Part shown: positions 1-8,103 of the stretch, piece by piece
Numbering within the stretch: the first letter of the stretch is position 1
Layout of the letters: every line of letters starts with the position of its first letter
Source: Streptomyces resistomycificus
Lineage (GTDB): Bacteria; Actinomycetota; Actinomycetes; Streptomycetales; Streptomycetaceae
Assembly (NCBI RefSeq): GCF_001514265.1
Contig: NZ_KQ948999.1
Span: forward strand, 186,001-250,000
Length of the DNA stretch: 64,000 nucleotides
Direction: 5' to 3'
Notes under the pieces: generated by a model
Databases searched by the model: none
The model's input: the letters and a program-made list of their open reading frames with translations, nothing else
Told to the model about the DNA's origin: nothing
Made by a program: the position numbers and the translations under genes

Positions 1-232
1 GGTCACCGGCGGAGGCCAGTCCCGCGTATCCGACCAGACGCCCGTCGGCGGCCTGGGCCACCACGTACCGCCGGGTGGCCCCCGGGCCGCGCGCGTGGGC
101 CAGCTCGGACCAGAACATGCCCCGCGACCAGGCGTCCTCGGGGAAGAGGTCCCGCTCCAGTTCGAGCACGGGGTCGATGTCCCACCAGCGCATCTCGCGC
201 AGCCGCGGAACCACTGTCGTCGATTCGGTCAC
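1..232 (-). CDS. rimI: RimI-type ribosomal-protein alanine N-acetyltransferase (3' part beyond window)
   Basis: N-terminal 77 codons of a GNAT acetyltransferase; the rest lies beyond the left edge. The visible protein starts MTESTTVVPRLREMRWWDID and has the RimI-like pattern 'VLELERDLFPEDAWSRGMFWSEL', followed by 'YVVAQAADGRLVGYAGLASAGD', the start of the acetyl-CoA-binding core. The GTG start overlaps the tsaB stop (GTGA, 4 nt), which implies translational coupling. RimI acetylates the N-terminal alanine of ribosomal protein S18 in the family prototype. The tsaB-rimI order (normally followed by tsaD) is the usual actinobacterial arrangement and supports the call. The substrate in this organism is inferred. 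Confidence 0.85.
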   Translation of the reverse strand, partial: MTESTTVVPRLREMRWWDIDPVLELERDLFPEDAWSRGMFWSELAHARGPGATRRYVVAQAADGRLVGYAGLASAGD

Positions 233-885
233 TTGGGGGTGACCACCTTGTAGTTCTTGGGGACCTGGGCGTCCGGGCGGCGCAGGTACAGCGGCCGGGG
301 GGCGGGGAGTTCCTCGCCCGCGGCCAGTCTCTCGGCGGCCAGCGCCGCGAGCGCGGCCGCCGACACGTTCTCCGGCTCGTGCGCGACCGGGAAGGTGTCC
401 GGGTAGAGCAGCGCACCCGCGCCGACGGCCGGCAGTCCGGCGACCCGGTCGGCGATGTCCGCGGGGCGGTCGACGGCGGGGTCGGTGAGCCGGGTGCGCG
501 AGTCGGCGTACGTCGCCCAGTAGACCTCCTTGCGCCGGGCGTCGGTCGCCACGACGAAGGGGCCGCTTTCGACGTCGGCCGCGTACGCGAGGCCGTCGAG
601 GGTGCACACGCCGTGCACGGGCACGCCGAGCGCGAGCCCGAAGGTGTCCGCGGTCATCAGGCCGACGCGCAGCCCGGTGTACGGCCCGGGGCCGGTGCCG
701 ACGACCACACCGGTGACGGCGTCGAGCTTGAGGCCGGCCTCGGTGAGCACACGGTCGACGGCCGGCAGCAGCAGCTCACCGTGTCGGCGCGCGTCCACCT
801 GGCTCGACGAGGCGATGACGTCCGTGCCGTCGTGCAGGGCGACGGTCACGGCGGGGGTGGCGGTATCCAGAGCGAGCAAGAGCAC
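229..885 (-). CDS. tsaB: tRNA t6A37 biosynthesis protein TsaB
   Basis: A 218-aa ASKHA-fold protein that scaffolds the TsaD/TsaE complex, which makes threonylcarbamoyl-adenosine at position 37 of ANN-decoding tRNAs in the cytoplasm. The N-terminus 'LALDTATPAVTVAL' is the phosphate-1-like loop, and 'GPGPYTGLRVG' (residues 65-75) is the conserved TsaB signature. The start is GTG at 885. The gene overlaps rimI by 4 nt downstream. tsaE lies about 1 kb upstream on the same strand, so the t6A genes are clustered but interrupted by a divergent secreted-protein gene and a small iron-box gene. TsaB itself lacks catalytic activity in known systems. Confidence 0.93.
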   Translation of the reverse strand: MLLLALDTATPAVTVALHDGTDVIASSSQVDARRHGELLLPAVDRVLTEAGLKLDAVTGVVVGTGPGPYTGLRVGLMTADTFGLALGVPVHGVCTLDGLAYAADVESGPFVVATDARRKEVYWATYADSRTRLTDPAVDRPADIADRVAGLPAVGAGALLYPDTFPVAHEPENVSAAALAALAAERLAAGEELPAPRPLYLRRPDAQVPKNYKVVTPK

Positions 886-1001
886 GCAAACAGCCTACGG
901 CTCCCGCGACGCGGGCACGGCCGTCCAGGCCGGGTGGCCCGCTGCTGCTACGGTCACGGCAAAGTGGGACGAACTGCACAAGGCAGATGAGGTGGACGAC
1001 G

Positions 1002-1571
1002 GTGGCAAGCAGCAGCGCCGGATTCGTGGCCGGGCTCACCGCGGCGGCCCTGGCGTCGGTCGGCTTCCTCGCCTACCAGGCCGCTGCGGGCGTTCCGGCG
1101 GCCGATACCGCCATGCCGGACGTGCGGAGCTCACCCGCGAGGGCCGCCGCGGGGGACGCCTCGAAGGCGCCCCTGCCCATGAGGAACCCCGCCGCGCTGC
1201 CCGACCGTTCCGGCACCGGTCAGCGCGTCGTGTACTCGCTGGACTACGACCGGGTGTGGCTGGTCGACGAGGACGGCAGGGTCAGCCGCACCTTCGGGGT
1301 CACCCCCGGCTCGGTCGACCCGGCGCCGGGCACCTACCGGGTGACGTCCCGCTCGAACTCGGTCACCGGCACCGACGGCACCCCCATCGAGCACGTCGTG
1401 CGCTTCACCAACGTCAAAGGCGTGGCCGTCGGCTTCAGCGCGGCGGTGGACGGCTCCAGGCCGGTCACCGACCCCACGGTCAAGACGGGCGGCATCCGCG
1501 AGACCCGGCCGGACGGCGACGCGATGTGGACCTTCGCGACGATCGGCGAGAAGGTCGTCGTCACCCGTTAG
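1002..1571 (+). CDS. secreted/anchored degenerate L,D-transpeptidase-like protein
   Basis: A 189-aa protein on the strand opposite its neighbours. I chose GTG at 1002 because a GAGGTGG Shine-Dalgarno lies about 7 nt upstream; an in-frame ATG at 987 is less well placed. Residues about 6-30 form a signal or anchor helix, then a low-complexity linker, then a YkuD-like fold from about residue 74: 'RVVYSLDYDRVWLVDEDG', 'PAPGTYRV' and a C-terminus 'IRETRPDGDAMWTFA..GEKVVV'. In true L,D-transpeptidases the last block is S-H/M-G-C-h-N/R. Here it reads T162-G-G-I-R, so the nucleophilic Cys is Gly, and the upstream catalytic His is also not evident. It is probably a non-catalytic cell-wall-associated relative. 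Fold assignment is by eye. Confidence 0.65.
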   Translation: MASSSAGFVAGLTAAALASVGFLAYQAAAGVPAADTAMPDVRSSPARAAAGDASKAPLPMRNPAALPDRSGTGQRVVYSLDYDRVWLVDEDGRVSRTFGVTPGSVDPAPGTYRVTSRSNSVTGTDGTPIEHVVRFTNVKGVAVGFSAAVDGSRPVTDPTVKTGGIRETRPDGDAMWTFATIGEKVVVTR

Positions 1572-1634
1572 GGGCTAGCACCCGGCCCCGCACCGGCCGC
1601 AGCCCCGGCAGCTCGCCGACCGCGCTACGCCGTG

Positions 1635-1811
1635 CTACGCCGCGTTCCGGTGCTCGGCGGGCGGGCGGCCGGCCGTCCCGGGGTCGGGCAGCCGCGGCGG
1701 GGTCGAGACCGCGCTCGCCGCGGCGCACGACGCCAGCAGGTCGCGCATGGACACCCCGGCGACGATCGCGTGCGGCCGCTGCGGCTGTGGCGTGCTCTCG
1801 GTGACCGGCAT
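1635..1811 (-). CDS. small protein (58 aa) downstream of an iron-box palindrome
   Basis: I recognise no functional family. The ATG at 1811 has a near-perfect AGGAGG Shine-Dalgarno 5 nt upstream, and the reading frame runs to TAG at 1635. The protein starts MPVTESTPQPQRPHAIVAGV and contains 'SMRDLLASCAAASAVSTPPR', then a Pro/Arg-rich tail. It has one Cys (residue 29) and no clear membrane segment. The gene stops about 60 bp from the convergent degenerate transpeptidase gene, and tsaE lies upstream. A palindrome with a DmdR/IdeR-like core sits about 30 nt upstream of the start, so iron-dependent repression is plausible. The strong ribosome site and regulatory palindrome make a real gene likely; the role is unknown. 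Confidence 0.68.
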   Translation of the reverse strand: MPVTESTPQPQRPHAIVAGVSMRDLLASCAAASAVSTPPRLPDPGTAGRPPAEHRNAA

Positions 1812-1839
1812 GGACGCCTCCTGGAGTTCGGGGGCGGAC

Positions 1840-1861
1840 GTAGTTAGGCAGACCTAACTAC
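1840..1861. promoter_or_regulatory. candidate iron box (DmdR1/IdeR-type operator)
   Basis: Perfect 9-bp inverted repeat GTAGTTAGG / CCTAACTAC separated by CAGA. The core TTAGGCAGACCTAA matches the half of the DtxR-family iron box TTAGGCTAACCTAA at 12 of 14 positions. It lies 29-50 nt upstream of the 58-aa gene on the minus strand. Iron-dependent repression is inferred from the motif only. Confidence 0.65.
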
Positions 1862-1958
1862 GCATTGGATACCATGTGACCACGCCCGACACACCCAACG
1901 CAACATCTTGCCGACGTCTTGTCGGAACGTTCATCTTTCCCGGCGGACCCTCACGCCG

Positions 1959-2477
1959 TCACGCGGACAGCACGCTCAGATCCACCGTCGCCCACCGCTC
2001 CCCCAGGCCGGTCAGCGTCACGTGCCGCACCTCGTCCGTGGTGTCGCCCACGGCCCGGTGGATGACGACCGCCAGCCGGTCGTCGGTCAGCTCCTCGACC
2101 TTGCCCTCGCCCCACTCCACGACGATCACCGACTCGGGCAGCGAGACGTCGAGGTCGAGGTCCTCCATCTCGTCGAGGCCGCCGCCCAGGCGGTACGCGT
2201 CGACGTGGACGAGCGGCGGTCCGTCCCCGAGGGGCGGGTGCACGCGGGCGATCACGAAGGTCGGGGACGTCACGGCCCCCCGGACCCCGAGCCCCTCGCC
2301 GAGGCCGCGGGTCAGCGTCGTCTTGCCCGCGCCGAGTTCGCCGGTGAGCATCACGAGGTCGCCGGCCCGCAGCAGTTTGGCCAGGCGGCGGCCCAACTCC
2401 CGCATCTGGTCCGGGGAGGTGACGGTGAGCTCGGTGTCAGCCGGGTCGTGCGGCGCTGCTGGTGCTTCCATAGCCAT
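1959..2477 (-). CDS. tsaE: tRNA t6A37 biosynthesis ATPase TsaE
   Basis: A 172-aa P-loop ATPase needed for turnover of the TsaBD t6A synthase. The Walker A loop is at residues 46-54 (GELGAGKTT), followed by 'TSPTFVIARVHP' and 'LVHVDAYRLGGGLDEMEDLDLD', both typical of TsaE. The start is ATG at 2477, or ATG two codons later. The first 41 nt overlap the end of the upstream alpha/beta-hydrolase gene in another frame, so the two are probably cotranscribed. The hydrolase-tsaE-tsaB-rimI order places it with the other t6A genes. Confidence 0.93.
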   Translation of the reverse strand: MAMEAPAAPHDPADTELTVTSPDQMRELGRRLAKLLRAGDLVMLTGELGAGKTTLTRGLGEGLGVRGAVTSPTFVIARVHPPLGDGPPLVHVDAYRLGGGLDEMEDLDLDVSLPESVIVVEWGEGKVEELTDDRLAVVIHRAVGDTTDEVRHVTLTGLGERWATVDLSVLSA

Positions 2478-3684
2478 CCACGGTAGCCCCTGCCGGCACG
2501 GCTCCCGCGCGGGTGAGCAGGTCCGCGAGCCGGTCGGTGACCGCTTCCGGGTGTTCCAGCATCACCAGGTGCCCGGCGTCCGGCACCAGCACCAGCTCGG
2601 CCTCCGGCAGCAGGTCGGCGATGGCCTCACTGTGCTCGCTGGGCGTGACGAGGTCCCCCACCCCGGCCAGCACGAGCACCGGCAGGCCCGCGAAGTGGGC
2701 GAGGGCCTCGGTCTTGTCGTGGTCGTTGAACGCCGGGTAGTACTCGGCGACCACGTCGATGGGCGTGCCCTCGATCATCCGCTCGGCGAACCGGGCGACG
2801 GCCGGGTCGACGTCCCGGGACGCGAAGGAGTACCGCTTGATCACCCCGGCGAACAGGTCGGCGGTGGCCCGGCGCCCCTTCTCCACCAGGGCGGCCTGCT
2901 GCCCCAGCGCCTTCAGCACGCCCGGCAGCACCCGCCGCACGGCGTTGACGCCGGCGACGGGGAGCCCGAAGTTGACCTCGCCGAGCCGCCCCGAGGACGT
3001 GCCGACCAGGGCCACCGCCACCACCCGGTCACGGATCAGCTCGGGGTACGCGTCGGCGAGGGCCATGACGGTCATGCCGCCCATGGAGTGCCCGACCAGC
3101 ACGATCGGGCCGTCCGGCGCCGCCGCGTCGATGACGGCCTTCAGGTCACGGCCGAGCTGCTCGATGGTGACCGGCACGCCCTCCTGTATCTGGGCCAGTC
3201 CGCGCGCGGACCTGCCGTGGCTGCGCTGGTCCCAGTGCACGGTCCGTACGACGCCCCGCAGGGCGGCGCGCTGGAAGTGCCAGGAGTCCTGACTGAGGCA
3301 GTAGCCGTGGCTGAAGACGACGGTGACGGGCACGGGTGCCTTGCGGCCGAAGAGCCTGCGCCGGCGCGGTGCCGACCCGCCCTCCGGCTCGACGTCGTCG
3401 ACCTCGTAGTACAGCTCGGTGCCGTCGTCGGCGTACGCCCTGCCGGGTGTGCCGCGCAAAGCGCCGTACGGTCCGGTCGAGTCCAGGGCGAGCCGGGCCT
3501 TCTTGCGCATCCCGCGCCCGACGGTGAGCCGTTCGACGGCGACGCCGGCCGCCGCGCCCGCGGCGACCACCCCTATCGCCGCGCCCGCGAAGCCGGTCGC
3601 CCGGCGCCAGCCGGCGGCCGCCCCCGTGGCGGAGGCGACGGCCGCGGCGGCGTCGACGACGACCTCCGCACTGCTCTCGCTCAC
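2437..3684 (-). CDS. membrane-anchored alpha/beta hydrolase
   Basis: A 415-aa serine hydrolase. Residues about 30-52 are an Ala/Gly-rich hydrophobic stretch (probable membrane anchor), followed by a basic segment and the hydrolase core from about residue 118. The 'FSHGYCLSQDSWHFQ' oxyanion loop is at 124-138, the nucleophile elbow G-H-S200-M-G-G at 198-203, the acid D344 ('GVGDLVTP') and the base H372 ('AGHLVMLEHPE'). The substrate cannot be read from sequence; relatives are annotated as lipases, esterases or haloperoxidases. It lies between alr and tsaE and overlaps tsaE by 41 nt, which suggests one alr-hydrolase-tsaE transcription unit with a 106-bp gap after alr. Confidence 0.85.
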   Translation of the reverse strand: MSESSAEVVVDAAAAVASATGAAAGWRRATGFAGAAIGVVAAGAAAGVAVERLTVGRGMRKKARLALDSTGPYGALRGTPGRAYADDGTELYYEVDDVEPEGGSAPRRRRLFGRKAPVPVTVVFSHGYCLSQDSWHFQRAALRGVVRTVHWDQRSHGRSARGLAQIQEGVPVTIEQLGRDLKAVIDAAAPDGPIVLVGHSMGGMTVMALADAYPELIRDRVVAVALVGTSSGRLGEVNFGLPVAGVNAVRRVLPGVLKALGQQAALVEKGRRATADLFAGVIKRYSFASRDVDPAVARFAERMIEGTPIDVVAEYYPAFNDHDKTEALAHFAGLPVLVLAGVGDLVTPSEHSEAIADLLPEAELVLVPDAGHLVMLEHPEAVTDRLADLLTRAGAVPAGATVDGYGSTSSAARPG

Positions 3685-3790
3685 GTACCGCTCCTCTTCG
3701 CCGGACTGTCGTTCGCTGGGTCGGGTGATACAGGTGATGCAGGTGGTGCCTACTGGTGCAGGGCTTGCCGTTCTTCCGCGCTCTGTGCGC

Positions 3791-4960
3791 TTACCCGGCT
3801 GGTGCCTCGTTCACATGGACGCGTGGCACGCGCGTTCCGATCCGGGTGACGATCTCGTAGGCGATGGTTCCCGCGGCCTGGGCCCAGTCCTCTGCGGTGG
3901 GCTCGCCGCCCTCGCCCGGTCCGAAGAGCACGGCCCGCGTGCCCGCCTCGGGCTCGTCGCCCCCGAGGTCGACGACGAACTGGTCCATCGCCACCCGTCC
4001 GGCGACCGTGCGCCACTTGCCGTCGACCAGCACCGGTCCGGTCCCGGAGGCGTGCCGCGGGATGCCGTCCGCGTAGCCGACGGGCACGAGGCCGAGGGTG
4101 GTCGCGCCCGGTGTGACGTAGTGATGCCCGTAACCGACGCCGTGGCCGCCGGGCACGTGCTTCACGAGCGCGACGGACGCGGAGAGCGTCATCACCGGAC
4201 GCAGCCCGAGCTCCGCCGAGCTGCCGACCTCGGGGCTCGGGGAGATCCCGTAGACCGCGATGCCCGTGCGGACCAGGTCGAAGTGGGACTCGGGGAGGGT
4301 GAGGGTGGCCGGCGAGTTCGCGATGTGCCGCACCTCGGGACGCACGCCCCGGCCCTCCGCGTACGCCACCATCTCCCGGAAGAGGGTGAGCTGGGCGGCG
4401 ATGGAGGGATGGCCGGGCTCGTCGGCGCAGGCGAAGTGCGACCACAGGCCGGTGACCCGGACGAGCCCGTCGGCCTCGGCGCGCAGCGCCTCGGCGACCA
4501 GTGCGGCCCAGTCCTCGCCCGGCTGGCACCCGTTGCGCCCCAGACCGGTGTCGGCCTTGAGCTGCACGCGCGCGGGCGCACGGGCTCCGCGGGCCGCCTC
4601 GACGATTTCGCGCAGGGCCCACATCCCGCTGACGCCCAGGTCCAGACCGGCGTCGATCGCCTCCCGCCAGGGCCCGCCGGGCGTCCAGAGCCAGCACATG
4701 ACCCGCCCGTCCAGCCCGGCGGCGCGCAGCGCGAAAGCCTCCTCGGGCGTGGCCGTGCCCAGCCAGGTCGCCCCCGCCTCGACGGCCGCGCGGGCACAGG
4801 GCACCGCCCCGTGCCCGTACGCGTCGGACTTCACCACGGCCATGACGGCCGCCCCCGACGCGCGGGCGCGCAGGGTCCGCACGTTGGCCCGCAGCGCGGC
4901 CAGGTCGACCTCGGCGCGGGCACGCAGCGGTGTGGTCGGGGCAGTTGCTCTCTCAGTCAT
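3791..4960 (-). CDS. alr: alanine racemase
   Basis: A 389-aa fold-type III PLP enzyme that interconverts L- and D-alanine for peptidoglycan. PLP-binding Lys44 is in the signature 'AVVKSDAYGHG' (41-51). The second catalytic Tyr is Y277 in 'GVGYGHHY'. The conserved substrate-channel motifs 'VGYADGIPR' (about 294-302) and 'GRVAMDQF' (321-328) are present, and the length is normal for the family. The ATG at 4960 gives a standard N-terminus. An envelope gene, the L,D-transpeptidase, lies just upstream on the same strand (45-bp gap), and acpS and glmS are nearby. Confidence 0.95.
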   Translation of the reverse strand: MTERATAPTTPLRARAEVDLAALRANVRTLRARASGAAVMAVVKSDAYGHGAVPCARAAVEAGATWLGTATPEEAFALRAAGLDGRVMCWLWTPGGPWREAIDAGLDLGVSGMWALREIVEAARGARAPARVQLKADTGLGRNGCQPGEDWAALVAEALRAEADGLVRVTGLWSHFACADEPGHPSIAAQLTLFREMVAYAEGRGVRPEVRHIANSPATLTLPESHFDLVRTGIAVYGISPSPEVGSSAELGLRPVMTLSASVALVKHVPGGHGVGYGHHYVTPGATTLGLVPVGYADGIPRHASGTGPVLVDGKWRTVAGRVAMDQFVVDLGGDEPEAGTRAVLFGPGEGGEPTAEDWAQAAGTIAYEIVTRIGTRVPRVHVNEAPAG

Positions 4961-5005
4961 CGCGCCCCCAGTGTCTCAGAGGGGTCCGACGGGACCGGCG
5001 GACGC

Positions 5006-5923
5006 CTAGGTCCCGGGCCTGCGCCCCCACACGTACACCCGGTCGTTCTTCTTCAGCACGCCCCACAGGGTGCGGGCGTCGGCGAGGCGCAGATTGACGC
5101 AGCCCATCGAGCCGACCGTGGTGAAGATGCTGCCGTAGACGGCGTGGAAGGCCTGGCCGCCGCTGAAGAACTGGGAGTACGGCATGGGCTGGTCGTAGAG
5201 CGTCGACACGTGGTTCTTGTGCCGCCAGTAGACGGTGTGCCACCCGGCCCTGGTCCGGTACCCGGCGCGTCCGCTGCGCATGGGCACCGGCCCGAACACG
5301 ACCTTGCTCCCTTTCTGGACCCAGGTCAGCTGCCGGCTGAGATCGACACAGGCGACCCGATACGACCGTACGGGGCACTTCCCGGCCGCGTTCGGGTCCG
5401 CCTTCGCGGAGATGAGCTGCATCCGCGCCCAGGTGACCGGTCCGGCGAACCCGATCGCCGGCTTGATCTTCTGCTTCACCTGGAAGGCCCGGATCGCCTT
5501 GCAGTCGCCCGCCGACTGCTTCCCGTCCACCTTCAGCTTCAGCCACCGCTCCACCTGCCGCTGGTACGGCCCCACCGACCGGGTGCACGCCACCCGCGCG
5601 ACGACATCCCCCAACGGCACGTACTCCACCCACGCGTACGCCCCCGCCGAGGCCCCCCGCGGCTCCACCGCGTCCTCCTCGGCACTGGGCACGTACACCT
5701 CCGGCGGCAGGGCCTGGTCGGGGGTGTCGATCACGACAGGCCGATAGGGCCTGCTCACCAACCCGGGCACCAACTGGGCCTCGGGCACGGGCGCGGCCTC
5801 CGGGGCCGGCGCCGGCGGCACGGGGACTGCGGATGCCGGGGCCGGGGACACCGGGAGGGCGCTCACGCTGGTGGCGACAAGGAGCGCGGCAACACATCTG
5901 GCGGCGACACGTCTGCTGATCAC
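5006..5923 (-). CDS. secreted L,D-transpeptidase with peptidoglycan-binding domain
   Basis: A 305-aa exported enzyme predicted to form 3-3 cross-links or attach proteins to peptidoglycan. The start is GTG at 5923 (a TTG at 5935 is the alternative); it gives a signal peptide 'RRVAARCVAALLVATSVSAL' ending near 'PASA'. A Pro-rich linker follows, then a PG-binding-1-like segment (about 118-172, 'CKAIRAFQVKQKIKPAIGF'), then the YkuD domain with H260 and the active-site block S272-M-G-C275-V-N277. Here the usual His before Gly-Cys is Met, a variant common in actinobacteria. A longer open frame upstream is only a readthrough of the adjacent repeat array and was not used. Confidence 0.88.
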   Translation of the reverse strand: MISRRVAARCVAALLVATSVSALPVSPAPASAVPVPPAPAPEAAPVPEAQLVPGLVSRPYRPVVIDTPDQALPPEVYVPSAEEDAVEPRGASAGAYAWVEYVPLGDVVARVACTRSVGPYQRQVERWLKLKVDGKQSAGDCKAIRAFQVKQKIKPAIGFAGPVTWARMQLISAKADPNAAGKCPVRSYRVACVDLSRQLTWVQKGSKVVFGPVPMRSGRAGYRTRAGWHTVYWRHKNHVSTLYDQPMPYSQFFSGGQAFHAVYGSIFTTVGSMGCVNLRLADARTLWGVLKKNDRVYVWGRRPGT

Positions 5924-6049
5924 ACGGTCAGACAAACGCGCCCCCTCGCCACAAAGGCGCTGCCGCGCGGCGGGGTCACCCTTATTGCCGAGCACCTCCG
6001 GCTGGGGGGGGCGTCGCGGGGGCGCGGTCCGCGGCAGGGTTCGGGGGCG

Positions 6050-6490
6050 TGGGTCCCACCCGGGTGCCAGGGCGGAGCCCCTCGTCGGGCCGCACGGGAC
6101 GTAGTCCCAGCCAGGCTTCAGAGGGGCGCGATCCCCACCCGGGTGCCAGGGCGGAGCCCTCGTCGGGCCGCACGGGCGTAGCCCCGTCGGCTTGCACGGG
6201 AGCGGCCCCGCGAGGGGCGCAGGTGACGCAGCCTCCGCGTGCAGTACGGGGCACCGCCCCGCCGGACTGCACGGACGCACCCCCACAAGGGGCGCAGGGG
6301 ACGCAGCCCCCGCCGGAGCCCAGGGACGCAGCCCCGGCGCGGCCAAAGGGCGCAGCCCGCCCCGGACTGCACGGACGCACCCCCCACAAGGGGCGAAGGG
6401 GACACAGTCCCCGCCGGGGTCCAGGGGCGAGCCCCCGGCGGGGTTCCTAGGGGCGCAGCCCCCAGCGGGGTCCTAGGGGCGGAGCCCCTT
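6050..6490. repeat. intergenic array of GGGGCGNAGCCCC-type stem-loop repeats
   Basis: The 640-bp gap between the L,D-transpeptidase and the NAD(P)HX repair gene holds at least a dozen short stem-loop units of the form GGGGCGCAGCCCC/GGGGCGGAGCCCC. There are also longer duplications: the block beginning CGGGTGCCAGGGCGGAGCCC occurs at 6061 and again near 6140, and the block beginning CCGGACTGCACGGACGCACC occurs at 6262 and 6362. Such units are common between Streptomyces genes and can end transcription or stabilise mRNA 3' ends. All six frames stay open through GC bias, but no credible start or family is seen. The flank 5924-6049 shows nothing else. Confidence 0.8.
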
Positions 6491-6561
6491 GGGATGGGAC
6501 GGGTAGGGGCGGCGGGGGCGAGGAAACTCCCGGCGCCCACCCCGGTACCCATCCCACCCCT

Positions 6562-7998
6562 TCACCCCCGCACGACATCCCGCCAAGCCTCCGGCACAGC
6601 CGCCGCCACATCATGCGCCCCCACCGGCGCCCCACCCGCCGCATACCGCCCCGCCAGCCCGTGCAGATACGCCCCCGCACTCCCCGCGTCCACCGCCGAA
6701 AGCCCCGCCGCCAGCAAGGACCCCGCCAGCCCGGACAGCACGTCCCCGCTCCCGGCCGTCGCCAGCCAGGACGTCCCCGTCGCGTTCACCCGCACCTCCC
6801 CACCCCCTCCGGCCCCCGCCACCAACGTCGTCGACCCCTTCAACAGCACGGCCGCCCCATACCGCCCCGCCAACTCCCGCACCGCAGCCAGCCGAGCCCT
6901 CTCGACCTCCTCCCGCGCCACCCCGAGCAGCGCCGCCGCCTCCCCGGCATGCGGTGTCATCAGTGTCGGCGCACTCCGCCCCCGCACGGCCTCCGCGTCC
7001 GCCAACCGCAGCCCGTCCGCGTCGATCAGGACGGGCACCTCGGCCGCCAGCACCTCCGCCACCGTCGACGCGTCGTCCCCCGCCCCCGGCCCCACGACCC
7101 ACGCCTGCACCCGCCCCGCCTTCCGCGGCCCCCCGTCCGACACGAGCGTCTCGGGAAAGCGGGCGATCACCGCGTCCGCCGCCGGCCCGACGTACCGCAC
7201 GGCCCCCGCCCCGCCCCGCAACGCACCCGAGACGGCGAGCACAGCCGCCCCCGGGTAGCGCGCGGACCCGGCAGCGATCCCGACCACCCCCCGCCGGTAC
7301 TTGTCGCTCTCCGCCCCCGGCACCGGCAACAACCTCGCCACATCCGCGTGCTGCAACGCCTCCAGCGCGGGCTCCCCGGGCAACGCCAGCCCGATGTCGA
7401 CGAGCCGCACCGAACCGGCGTACTCCCGCCCCGGATCGACCAGCAGTCCCGGCTTGTGCGTCCCGAAGGTGACCGTCAGGTCGGCCCGCACGGCGACCCC
7501 GTGCACCTCGCCCGTGTCGGCGTCGACCCCGCTCGGCAGGTCGACGGCGACGACCGCGGCCCGGGACCGCCGGGCGGCCTCGGCAAGCGGCACGGCGTCC
7601 GGCCGCAGTCCGCCCTTCCCTCCGATGCCGACGATCCCGTCGACCACCAGATCGGCCCGGGCGACGAGTTCGGCGCCGGCGGCCGGAGCAGCCGTACGCC
7701 CACCCGCCCGCCGCAGCGCCGCCAGTCCCCCGGCATGCGCTCGGTCGGGTGCGAGCAGCACGGCCGTGACTCCCGCTCCCCGTCGCGCCAGCCGTGCCCC
7801 GGCGTACAGCGCGTCGCCGCCGTTGTCGCCGCTGCCGACCAGCAGCACGACCCGGCTGCCGTACACCCGCCCCAGCAGGTCCGCGCAGGCGGCGGCGAGT
7901 CCGGCCGCCGCCCGCTGCATCAACGTCCCGTCCGGGAGCCGTGCCATCAGCTCCCGCTCGGCTGTCCTGACCGTCTCCACGCTGTACGCAGTACGCAT
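6562..7998 (-). CDS. nnr: bifunctional NAD(P)HX epimerase / ADP-dependent dehydratase
   Basis: A 478-aa metabolite-repair enzyme that reconverts hydrated NADHX/NADPHX to NAD(P)H. I chose the ATG at 7998, giving MRTAYSVETVRTAERELMAR, the typical family N-terminus; the frame extends upstream without a better ribosome site. The N-terminal YjeF epimerase domain (about 1-210) has 'GSGDNGGDALYAG' at 55-67. The C-terminal ribokinase-like dehydratase (about 220-478) has 'MTPHAGEAAALLG', 'LLKGSTTLVAG' and the ATP/ADP loop 'GSGDVLSG' at 416-423. The stem-loop array follows downstream. A divergent secreted beta-helix gene lies upstream. Confidence 0.93.
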   Translation of the reverse strand: MRTAYSVETVRTAERELMARLPDGTLMQRAAAGLAAACADLLGRVYGSRVVLLVGSGDNGGDALYAGARLARRGAGVTAVLLAPDRAHAGGLAALRRAGGRTAAPAAGAELVARADLVVDGIVGIGGKGGLRPDAVPLAEAARRSRAAVVAVDLPSGVDADTGEVHGVAVRADLTVTFGTHKPGLLVDPGREYAGSVRLVDIGLALPGEPALEALQHADVARLLPVPGAESDKYRRGVVGIAAGSARYPGAAVLAVSGALRGGAGAVRYVGPAADAVIARFPETLVSDGGPRKAGRVQAWVVGPGAGDDASTVAEVLAAEVPVLIDADGLRLADAEAVRGRSAPTLMTPHAGEAAALLGVAREEVERARLAAVRELAGRYGAAVLLKGSTTLVAGAGGGGEVRVNATGTSWLATAGSGDVLSGLAGSLLAAGLSAVDAGSAGAYLHGLAGRYAAGGAPVGAHDVAAAVPEAWRDVVRG

Positions 7999-8091
7999 GC
8001 GATCGAGTGTGCCGTAGAAGGCGAACCACCAAACCCGCCCGACCCATTGACGCTTTGCGACCCCTTTGCCAAACTCACCCGCCCCCACAGA

Positions 8092-8103
8092 TGAATCGAT
8101 TCA
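8092..8103. promoter_or_regulatory. candidate LacI-family operator upstream of the beta-helix gene
   Basis: Perfect 12-bp palindrome TGAATCGATTCA with the central CG typical of LacI-family operators; a weaker inverted repeat CGAATTGGTTCG follows 2 bp later (8106-8117). It lies 33-44 bp ahead of the chosen ATG, in the divergent region shared with the nnr gene. Binding and regulator are inferred. Confidence 0.45.

Noticed and set aside
5924..6346. N-terminal extension of the L,D-transpeptidase frame
   Set aside because: It runs through the stem-loop repeat array. The signal peptide begins at 5923, and no ribosome site lies upstream.
6050..6490. Possible CRISPR array
   Set aside because: The repeats are short stem-loops with irregular spacing and no unique spacers; no cas genes are nearby.
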